Notes under the pieces: generated by a model
Database searches by the model: none
Told to the model about the DNA's origin: nothing
What the model saw: only the letters and a program-made list of their open reading frames with translations
Part shown: piece by piece, positions 48,001-60,000 of the stretch
How positions within the stretch are numbered: the first letter of the stretch is position 1
How the letters are laid out: each line of letters begins with the position of its first letter
Made by a program: the position numbers and the translations under genes
NCBI GenBank assembly: GCA_025267735.1
Contig: CM046297.1
Span: 27,988,011-28,052,010 of the forward strand
DNA from: Mactra quadrangularis
Taxonomy: Eukaryota; Mollusca; Bivalvia; Venerida; Mactridae
Length of the DNA stretch: 64,000 nucleotides
Direction of reading: 5' to 3'

Positions 48001-51000
48001 TGTGCTCATTCAGTTGTTAATATTAGTAAAATGTCTATCCTCAGTTTACAGATAGCAATTATGTCAAGTTACCTTTGATGTAGATAAGTGATATCTGTAA
48101 ACTGTCTTACAATACACTCACGAGTTATATAATTTGATGACTGGTGCGTCAACGATAATATTTTTTAATTGTCTATCTAAGCTGTTTGAATTCCTTCAGA
48201 AGTTTACAGGCTGATATTTTATAGTAATGGCAAGTAATATGTTACATTTATTTTTTAGGAATTGGAACGTAATAATGAAGAACTAAAAGCACAAATAAAC
48301 CAGTATAAGGTATTGTACATTATTGTGACTTATTATTGAAGAAGCATTATTGCATTTTTATAAATAATTTGTCAGACGCGTGGTAGTAAGTAAGAGGAAG
48401 TATAGTAAAATACATTGATAGTACATGTAAGAAGTCATGCATTTAATGTACAGTAAAACTTGATTATAACACACTCGGTTATAACATACACTGGGCTACA
48501 ATATACCATTTTCCTGGTCCTTTTTTCATCCTAATACTTTCTATATAAAATCAGCCCGGTTATAACATACTTTGATATAGCATACCCTCGGGTATAATAT
48601 AAAGAACTTTTTAGTCCCAACACACGTATAACGTATTACTTCTGATTTGGATATATTTTACACTTGTATCTTCTTTGAAGACCAATAAACATTTAATCCG
48701 TTTTACTCAATTTGTTTTAGTTAGGCATTGAGAAGGTTGTCTATTGTTTGATATTAGGCAATTACAATTAATTTCAATACATGAATTTAATATCTGTTTT
48801 TTGTTTTAGATATACGATAAGTTTGTGAGCAAAACTGGTCTTTAAATTACTTTGTTCACGAAAATAACGAAAAAATCGGAATACGGCAAAAAGGCGGCCG
48901 CGTTGGAGAGTTTCGTATCTGCGTTTTGATCGAACCTGTCATCAAAGTATAAGGCTTTGTTGAAATTTAAACATTTATCACCGTTCTGTTGACAAATCGA
49001 ACTTCTGCGAAAATGACGAATTTAGTATATCAGAATGAACTGTTCGAAGCAGCGTGACTAAAACTGGTTAAAACAGGCACCTGCTGTAAGCAGCCAATCC
49101 GAACAATTGCCATCAATGGCAGCTTAATGCAACTTTTACTGCTTTAAGCAGACTTTATTGTTTTTTACATTTATAGAAGTAAAATGTAAAAACTGCATAA
49201 CAATTTTAGTAATATATTTTATTCTTTTAATTGATAATCTAATCATGTTGGTATTAAATTGATAATTAACATGCATGTATGTAGTATGTAACAAGTAAAT
49301 AGAAAATTTACTACTAATTAGGGACTTTAGTCAGTTATCTTTCCCTGATAAAATCTAAAGCAATATAAATGGTAAGTAGGACCTTACAGTTGGAATCCTC
49401 GGATTTTGTAATTGAATTCCTATGACAGGATAGAAAAATAGTTTACCTAATATTTTTCGTGTTAAGGAAGATATTATTAGAAGTGATGAAATTTAGATAC
49501 TTAGTTTGGATTTCTAACAAAATAAATGATTAACAAAAAAGTTATTAAAGATTAATTTTGGCAAATTGACATTAAAAAGTAAGGGTAAAATCCAAGTAAT
49601 CAAACTAATTGAACCTACCTACTTGTAGAGTATACAATGGGAAATAACTGACTAAAGTCTCTTATTGGATTGAAATGGATTCTAGTATGCTGAAAATGTA
49701 TGTTATATAGTTCGTATATACCGTTCTTACTATGCTATACTGTATAAAGAATTATATAAAGAAAAATAAAATATGCCAATGATTTAGCCTTCCCACCTGT
49801 TATAAAACAAAGTAATATAGTTTTAAGAAACGCTATTATACATGTTCATGTTCTAGTCCGGTTGAAACGGTGAAATGTACCCGACAACATACCTTAATGA
49901 TATATGATTGGATTAATCATACAATATCAAAGGTTCAAAAACACCAAGGTGTGTCGTTTCATGTTCCCAAAAATGCAAAATGATGTTTTTCAATTAGTAG
50001 TCATTTTATCATGAGTTTAAATTAGTGGCTTCAAACGATTTACTAAAGAAAAATAAATAAAAAATAATCATTTTTTTGTTTTTTATAAGATGGATACCAT
50101 GCAATTGTTATTGATAAATGTTTCTCTTATCATTAAAGCTGCATTTTCGTAACACAAATTATAAAATTCTAGTTATTCATTACGGTAAACATTGTCGATA
50201 TCAATTTCAGGTAGACGACTTAGAACGTAAATTACAATGTGAAAAAGAGAAGAATGAAACATATGAAGACACTTTAACAGAAATCAAAAGCAAAGTAGGT
50301 TTTATTTAATCATCAGAATTTACCTTGACTAAATTTTGTATTTATGTATAAATCTTGAAATGGGAAAAGCGAAATGAAAGCAAATGGTCACTCGAAATAT
50401 CTAGAAATACTTTTACGAGCTCACACCGAACGATTAGGTACGCGTGTAAAAATCTATAATGTGTGTATCTATACTTTCTTCAATCTACATCGATTAAAGT
50501 TTCTCCGGGGTAAATTTGTATACTGTTGAGATATCTGTCGAGTGGATCTTAAAGGTCAGATGGTCCTTTGGTAGCGTGATCTGAGATTGTTCACTCATCC
50601 AAAAATGTACTAGTTCTATGTACACAAGCTGAACAAAATGACAACTAGTTGATAAAGTTTCAACTTGAACTTATTTATAACATTATAAATTATATATACA
50701 CGACTTATTTTACATGTATACTATTACGATAACTTCGTAAGACTGTTTAAGCTCAGAAAAACAATTAAAAAAAATGTTGTTGAATTTGTCCAATAACCTA
50801 ACCCTCAGGTAACGATGATGGAGTTATGTTAACGAACAATTATCCCTTTTTTACCACAATTTCAACCCACCGCCCAAAAGTGGTTGATAAACGGTAAAAT
50901 TGCCAAAAGTGTGTGAGATACCATACAAATTTGGTGCCTTTTGGTTGATTCCGCGCATTGCCCATCCCAATCAAAACTCTCCCAAAAATGGTTGAAAAAG

Positions 51001-54000
51001 GTTGAATTCACCCTTAAAGTTAAAATTCTCATCCAACCGTAAAATATAAGAAGACAACTACGTATACATGACTAAAAATAACTCAGGGTAATATTTGACC
51101 ACAATAGTATAGTAAACAACAATTACTTCATTAGCTTTTTTTTAGTTGAAGGAATAGTTCCTTAAGACTGTACAGCAAAGGAATAAATTTCAGTTCAATG
51201 TAAAACTTACATAAGCGCTGGCATGCAACAAATGTGTTCGTAAGAAATTGATAAAATCTCGCGTTTTAACATATCAACAGAAATACAAAGGATTAAAATA
51301 TGCTTATGTCACGAAATCTGATTACGAAACATACTCGATAAATAAACATTAATTTTAACTCAGAATCCTGGTAAATATCCCAAGTTTATGTGTTAACGTG
51401 TCTTGTATGTTGCCCAGAACGCTAGTCATTGTGTGATTTATGGATAGAAACATGCATCACGATCACACAATAGAAAATACGATGCACAGAAAATGTAAAA
51501 ATGAATTTCCAGAAAGATTCTAATTTTAAAGTGTAGTTGTTTGTGTATTTAAACCCAGCATGTTTCATTACTTGTTATTAACACGTTCTGCAGATCTGTA
51601 AAACAAGTAATACAACTAAATAAGGATCTTTTAAAATCAAATGTTTCTAGTTCTTGTTTTAGATTGCTTCTAGGCACGGTCACACTATAAAAGAAAAATA
51701 CAACTTATACATTAAATCTCTTTTAACTTATTTCATTATTCGTCATCTGTCAATACCGTTATGTACCATTATTTTTAACGTCTGTAAGTATCGCGAGTAT
51801 AAAGCAGAAACGATGTAAGCTGCAAGAAAGACAAGTTTCCTATCAAGTCTATAAATTTGTCGTTTAACTCATTCTTATTTATGTAGGGCGGTTTTAACTC
51901 ACAAGCGAAAGTATGCGCTAAGAAGTTGGTTGACAATTAAATCCAGAGATTTAGCCTTTCAACGAACATTGAAAAGTTTGATTGACCACCGTTATATGAC
52001 CTATACAATATGTTGCAACAGCGTTAAACCCCCAAAACAAACAAACGAACAGAAACAAACAATATACTGATGGAAATAATCACACTTTATCTTGCCTGTG
52101 AGCAAACCATTTAATTAAACTTGTCTAAGATTACAAAACATATGATTGCATATTGTATATATCAAACTATTATACATGTCAAGTCTACCAGGTTTTAATT
52201 TATCTCCAACTTCACTCAGTCGACAATTACGGAATATCTTCCAGAAAAACGAGTTGAAGCATTTCAATTGGTCTTATTACATTGCAAGCAAATGTTTATT
52301 TTTAGAACAAATATCTACACAATTAACTGTCCAAACCGTTTGTTTTAAAGAAATTGACTTAATCAAACCCTTATCAGGTTAATCATAGGAAGTCCTATAT
52401 ATAAAAAACGAACATAACAATATATATAACCGTTTTAAATCATGACTTTTTTGGTTTAGACCTATTCCATTCATAAAATTATCTTTGTATATTGTGATAG
52501 TAACACTAACAGCCGTTTCCGTCAACTTAAATATGCATGTCCACATTATAAAATTCTGAAGCAAGTCCTTAATATCATATGCTAATCTTAGTCGAATTTA
52601 AAGGTTAATATTAAAAAGAAGTAATGAACGGAACGACATGTTACAGTTTTAAACCGCATTTTTTATATTCGTATGTAAGTCAATGTTTATCGGTGCAATA
52701 GCAAAATTACCTAGTGCTTTCATCTACAAAAGGATTGAACTTAGTTCATAAAACATTCTGTAACACAATTACAAATATAAATTGAATCAGTCCACGAAAC
52801 ACCTTTAAAATGTTGCAGCTTCAGCAGTCCATTGCGTATAGGTAGAATAGCAACACCTTTATTTTCTGCCGACAAAACAACGTTTGTAATCGTATGAATT
52901 GCTCTTAATAAATAACATGAGAAACACATATTATTTTCGAGACTCGTTGACGAAGATAGAAAAATTAAAATATTGTGAGTATTGGGGCGATGACGATACG
53001 CACTTTTTGAACCCTGTTTTCATTTCACATGATGGTTTGTAATATACAAATACACAACGTTATCGATAAATTATTATTACATTGCAGATGGAGAAAAACT
53101 TCAAGAATTTACAGCAAGAAAAAAATGAACAAGATGATGAGATATCCTCTATCAAAATTGAAGTAAGTTTTTCCTTTCAACACATCAATCTTGTTATAAG
53201 ACTTTTGTCAAATGTTCTTAGGATCAAACGCCATAATTTGTTAAAATGCCAATGGTTAGAATATTCATAGTATAAGTAAAATATAAATGTATCGTGCATG
53301 AAGTAGTATCAGAATTTACCTTGTCTGTCAGATTTAAAATCTGACAAATGCATTTGATTAAATAATGTATTATATATATTTAATGCAGTCAGGAATCAAG
53401 ATTTTTGAATTTGTTTTCAAAATATGCATCTGAGGAGCAGTGGTCGTGGCGCTGTGGACAATCGTGCATCAGTTCTAATTTTAAGGCTCGTGGTTTTATA
53501 AACAATCCGTGGCAAAGTAAAGTCGATTACTGATAAAAATGTGCCATCAAAAAATCGAAAGTTCCTAAAGGAATATTACATCTCTAATGGTGAAGATTTA
53601 AAGGTATGTTAATTGTGCTGCATATGTGAATAACGTGTTCGTTAATGTAAAGCTAAATGCCCTTACATGATAAACATGTCATTTAAAAACATTTATTTTA
53701 AATTCAGATGGAATTTTGATAAACAAACTCAGTGTTATACATTTCTGTATGTAATAGGTACATTGCAGATTGAGAACGATATCAAAATGTTAAACATAAA
53801 ATACGTAAACAAGATCATGAGATATCTTCTCTCAAGAGTTCAGTTAGTGTATGAAATAAATATGGTGCAATTTAACTAAAATAAGTACATATGAAGTCAT
53901 TTGTGCTAGTTTGTCATCAAATAAATTCATAATGAACAGTGTTTCTATTTGGAAAAAAATAGTGCAGTGTTCTATCTTATCAGATACACATTGATTTCAT

Positions 54001-57000
54001 TTCACATGATGGTTCGTAATATACAAATACACAACGTTATCGATGAATTATTATTACATTGTAGATGGAGAAAAACTTCAAGGATTTACAGCAAGAAAAA
54101 AATGAACAAGATGATGAGATATCCGCTATCAAAATTAAAGTAAGTTTTTCCTTTCAACACATCAATCTTGTTATAAAACTTTTGTCAAATGTTCTTATGA
54201 TCAAACGCCATAATTTGTTAAAATGCCAATGGTAAGAATATTAATAGTACAAATAGAATATAGGTGTATCGTGCATGAAGTAATATAAAAATTTACCTTG
54301 TCTGTAAGATTTAAAATCTGACAACATGCATTTGATTAAATATTGTATTATATATATTTAATGCAGTCAGTAATCAAGATTTTGAATTTGTTTTCAAACT
54401 ATGCATCTGAAGAGCAGTGGTCGTGGCGCTGTGGACAATCGTGCATCAGTTCTAATTTTAAGGCTCGTAGTTTTATAAACAATCCGCGGCAAAGTAAAGT
54501 CGATTACTGATAAAAATGTGCCATCAAAAAATCGAAAGTTCCTAAAGGATTATTACATCTCTAATGGTGAAGATTGAAAGGTATGTTATTTGTGCTGCAT
54601 TTGTAAATAACGTGTTCGTTAATGTAAAGCTAAATGTCCTTACATCATAAATATGTCATTTAAAAACATTAATTTAAAATTCAGATGGAATTTTGATAAA
54701 CAAACTCAGTGTTATACATTTCTGTATGTAATGGGTACATTGCAGATAGAGATCGATATCAAAAATGTTAAACATAAAATACATAAACAAGATCATGAGA
54801 TATCTTCTCTCAAGAGTTTAGTTAGTGTATGAAATAAATATGGTGCAATTTAACAAAAATAAGTACATATGAAGTCATTTTTGCTAGTTTGTCATCAAAT
54901 TAATTCATAATGAACAGTGTTTCTATTTGAAAAAGAATAGTGTAGTGTTCTATCTTATCAGAAACACATTGATTTCATTACACATGATGGTTCGTAATAT
55001 ACAAATACACAACGTTATCGATGAATTATTATTACATTGCAGATGGAGAAAAACCTCAAGGATTTACAGCAAGAAAAAATTGAACAAGGTGATGAGATAT
55101 CCTCTATCAAAATTGAAGTAAGTTTTTTCTTTCAATACATTAATCTTGTTATAAAACTTTTGTCAAATGTTCTTGTGATCAAACGCCATAATTTGTTAAA
55201 ATGCCAATTGATAGAATATTCAAAGAACTAGTAGAATATAAATGTATCGTGCATGAAGTAATATCAGAATTTAACTTGTCTGTAAGATTTATAATCTGAC
55301 AATATGCATTTGATAGAATATTGTATTTCATATATTAAATGCAGTCCGGAATCAAGATTTTTGAATTTGTTTTCAAAATATGCATCTGAGGAGCAGTGGT
55401 CGTGGCGCTGTGGACAATCGTGCATCAGTTCTAATTTTAAAGGTCGTAGTTTTATAAACAATCCGTGGCAAAGTAAAGTCGATTACTAATAAAAATTTGC
55501 CATCAAAAAATCGAAAGTTCCTAAAGGAATATTACATCTCTAATGGTGAAGATTGAAAGGCATGATAATTGTGCTGCATTTGTAAATAACGTGTTCGTTA
55601 ATGTAAAAGATAAATGCCCTTACATGCTAAACATGTCATTTAAAACATTTATTTTAAATTCAGATGGAATTTTGATAAACAAACTCAGTGTTATACATTT
55701 CTGTATGTAATGGGTACTTTGCAGATAGAGAACGATATCAAAAATGTTAAACATAAAATACATAAACAAGATCATGAGATATCTTCTCTCAAGAGTTCAG
55801 TTAGTGTATGAAATAAATATGGTGCAATTTAACAAAAATAAGTACATATGAAGTCATTTGTGCTAGTTTGTCATCAAATTAATTCATAATGAACAGTGTT
55901 TCTATTTGAAAAAGAATAGTGTAGTGTTCTATCTTATCAGAAACACATTGATTTCATTACACATGATGGTTCGTAATATACAAATACACAACGTTATCGA
56001 TGAATTATTATTACATTGCAGATGGAGAAAAACCTCAAGGATTTACAGCAAGAAAAAATTGAACAAGGTGATGAGATATCCTTTATCAAAATTGAAGTAA
56101 GTTTTTTCTTTCAATACATTAATCTTGTTATAAAACTTTTGTCAAATGTTCTTGTGATCAAACGACATAATTTGTTAAAATGCCAATTGATAGAATATTC
56201 AAAGAACTAGTAGAATATAAATGTATCGTGCATGAAGTAATATCAGAATTTAACTTGTCTGTAAGATTTATAATCTGACAATATGCATTTGATAGAATAT
56301 TGTATTTCATATATTAAATGCAGTCCGGAATCAAGATTTTTGAATTTGTTTTCAAAATATGCATCTGAGGAGCAGTGGTCGTGGCGCTGTGGACAATCGT
56401 GCATCAGTTCTAATTTTAAAGGTCGTAGTTTTATAAACAATCCGTGGCAAAGTAAAGTCGATTACTGATAAAAATTTGCCATCAAAAAATCGAAAGTTCC
56501 TAAAGGAATATTACATCTCTAATGGTGAAGATTGAAAGGCATGTTAATTGTGCTGCATTTGTAAATAACGTGTTCGTTAATGTAAAAGATAAATGCCCTT
56601 ACATGCTAAACATGTCATTTAAAACATTTATTTTAAATTCAGATGGAATTTTGATAAACAAACTCAGTGTTATACATTTCTGTATGTAATGGGTACTTTG
56701 CAGATAGAGAACGATATCAAAAATGTTAAACATAAAATACGTAAACAAGATCATGAGATATCTTCTCTCAAGAGTTCAGTTAGTGTATGAAATAAATATG
56801 GTGCAATTTAACAAAAATAAGTACATATGAAGTCATTTGTGCTAGTTTGTCATCAAATTAATTCATAATGAACAGTGTTTCTATTTGAAAAAGAATAGTG
56901 TAATGTTCTATCTTATCAAATACACATTGATTTCATTACACATGATGGTTCGTAATATACAAATACACAACGTTATCGATGGATTATTATTACATTGCAG

Positions 57001-60000
57001 ATGGAGAAAAACTTCAAGGATTTACAGCAAGAAAAAATTGAACAAGGTGATGAGATATCCTCTATCAAAATTGAAGTAAGTTTTTTCTTTCAATACATTA
57101 ATCTGACAATATGCATTTGATAGAATATTGTATTTCATATATTAAATGCAGTCCGGAATCAAGATTTTTGAATTTGTTTTCAAAATATGCATCTGAGGAG
57201 CAGTGGTCGTGGCGCTGTGGACAATCGTGCATCAGTTCTAATTTTAAAGGTCGTAGTTTTATAAACAATCCGTGGCAAAGTAAAGTCGATTACTGATAAA
57301 AATTTGCCATCAAAAAATCGAAAGTTCCTAAAGGAATAATACATCTCTAATGGTGAAGATTTAAAGGTATGTTAATTGTGCTGCATTTGTGAATAACGTG
57401 TTTGTTAATGTAAAGCTAAATGCCCTTACATAATAAACATGTCATTTAAAAACGCTTATTTAAAATTCAGATGGAATTTTGATAAACAAACTCAGTGTTA
57501 TACATTTCTGTATGTAATGGGTACATTGCAGATAGAGAACGATATCAAAAATGTTAAACATAAAATACGTAAACAAGATCATGAGACATCTTCTCTCAAG
57601 AGTTCAGTTAGTGTATGAAATATATATGGTGCAATTTAACTAAAATAAGTACATATGAAGTCATTTGTGCTAGTTTGTCAACAAATTAATTCATAATGAA
57701 CAGTGTTTTTATTTGAAAAAGAATAGTGTAGTGTTCTATCTTATCAAATACACATTGATTTCATTACACATGATGGTTCGTAATATACAAATACACAGCG
57801 TTATCGATGAATTATTATTACATTGCAGATGGAGAAAAACTTCAAGGATTTACAGCAAGAAAAAATTGAACAAGATGATGAGATATTCTCTATCAAAATT
57901 GAAGTAAGTTTTTTCTTTCAATACATTAATCTTGTTATAAGACTTTTGTCAAATGTTCCAGTGATCAAACGCAATAATTTGTTGAAATGCCAATGGTTAG
58001 AATATTCATAGAACAAGCAGAATATAAATGTATCGTGCATGAAGTAATATCAGAATTTAACTTGTCTGTAAGATTTATAATCTGACAATTTGCATTTGAT
58101 AGAATATTGTAGTTTAAATATTTAATGCAGTCAGGAATCAAGATTTTTGAATTTGTTTTCAAAATATGCATCTGAGGAGCAGTGGTCGTGGCGCTGTGGA
58201 CAATCGTGCATCAGTTCTAATCTTACAAGTCGTAGTTTTATAAACAATCCGTGGCAAAGTAAAGTCGATTACTGATAAATTTTTCCATCAAAATTAAAAG
58301 TCGAAGTTTCCCTAAGAAATATTATATCACTAATTGTAAAGATTGAAACGAATGTTAAGGGTGCTGCTTTTGTAAATAACGTGTTCATTAATGTAAAGAT
58401 AAAAGTCGTTACATTATATATGTTCTTTAAAAAAATTCATTTTAAATTCTGACTTAATTCTTATCATTAAACTCAGTGTAATACATTTCTGTATGTTATG
58501 TGTATGTTGCAGATAGAAAACAATATCAAGGATGTTAAACAAGAAAAAAGTAAACAAGATCATGAGATATCGTCGCTCAAGAGTTCAGTAAGTGTATGAA
58601 ATAAATATGTTGCAATTTAACTAGAATAAGTACATATGAAGTAATATTTTCTAGTTTGTCATCAACGTAATTTTAAAAAAAGACACCATCTTTCTAAAAC
58701 CCATTAAAATAAGAGCTGTCTCACTGAGCATGTCATTTGACCTTGTGGACTTTTAGAAACTATGTTTCTGTTGTACTTCTTAACAACAAACCAATTGATT
58801 TTCATCAACAGCATTTAGCACCAAGCTTTCATATTTCGTCTGATGAATAGTATTATTCAATGGATACTGCATGTTCTCAAATTTATTTTATATAATTACG
58901 TTACACTTAGTACATTTAAAATTGTTTTAAAACAGTTTCCTTGTTAGTCAAGAAAGCAAATGTTTATATTTAATTTTCTACCATATCAAAAAAAACCATA
59001 CACATTTACGTACAATACAAAGTCATAATATAAATGAATATAAAATTCCGATATATGTTAGTAAATAAGTTAATACTATACATGTGTATGTGATTAAGAA
59101 AATCGTTTTTAATAAATATCTTACGAAGAGAACGAAACGTGATTTATGACATTTCGATACAACAGCTTAAATACGGCAACGTCTTTTGGAACAGTCACAT
59201 CACCAAAGGATCTCAATAAACTATAGATCGTGTATTACTTTAAAACAATACCTCACTCAAAAAATGACATCTTGACAAACAAGCAACTACTAAAGATATT
59301 GCATGAAGATGAACAAGGCGAGATTAAAGCTGTCAAAGATTTGACATCTTGCTTACATACATAGCGTCATCAACAATGATGTTAAACTTAAATCCATTTG
59401 CATAATAATCAATGAAATAGTATATTTTAAACTGTTGTTAAATGGCTTTAAACAATAAGAGTTTTGTATATATTCACTATATTGGTAGATACTGCGGATG
59501 ATGGACGACATCGATGAATTAGTACAAGAAAAAAATAAGCAAGATGATGAGATATCATCCCTCAAGAAAAAAGTAAGTTATCTCACAATACTACTGAGCT
59601 TACATCATGTGAAAACGTTAAGGAGAGGAACTCTTTCCGGTGCTAACTCTCGTCCTATCATCGTCAGCAGTTAACCAGTCAATGCCTGTACCATTTCGTC
59701 GATTTACACAAAACTCTTCATTGCATGTTTTAGTCATGTCATGTTGCTTTATGCCGGATGAAAAATCAGATATGTGTAAATTGTCGCATCCGACTAAATC
59801 AGGATAATATACTTACCGGAAATATTTCAAATCATTGCAGACGGAGAACAAGTTAAGGGATTTATACCAAGAAAAAAGAAAACAAGATGATAGGTTATCG
59901 TCTCTGAAGAGTGAAGTAAGTTTGTTTTTCAAAACATTCGCTATACATGTATAAGAAAAGTTAAAATTCTATAGCTAATTCCTATAGTTTGTTTTAAAAG

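Larger units (their letters stand above)
53018..58640 (+). repeat. Six-unit tandem array, about 979-bp unit, carrying paired coiled-coil exons
   Basis: Type I exon starts: 53088, 54065, 55043, 56022, 57001 and 57829 (spacings 977, 978, 979, 979, 828). Each unit holds a type I exon, a conserved block with the word 'GAGCAGTGGTCGTGGCGCTG', and a type II exon. Units 3 and 4 are almost identical, so they are the most recent copies. Unit 5 is shorter by about 151 bp. Unit 6 is the most diverged. The whole array is intronic apart from its mini-exons. Confidence 0.93.

Noticed and set aside
55264..56440. Identical minus-strand ORFs in array units 3 and 4 (65 aa each)
   Set aside because: They repeat only because the units are duplicated; they are antisense to the exon-like block and look like chance frames.
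53949..57907. 64-aa plus-strand ORFs overlapping the type I exons in another frame
   Set aside because: They run from intron into exon in the wrong frame. The 75-nt exon frame with GT-AG borders explains the conservation better.
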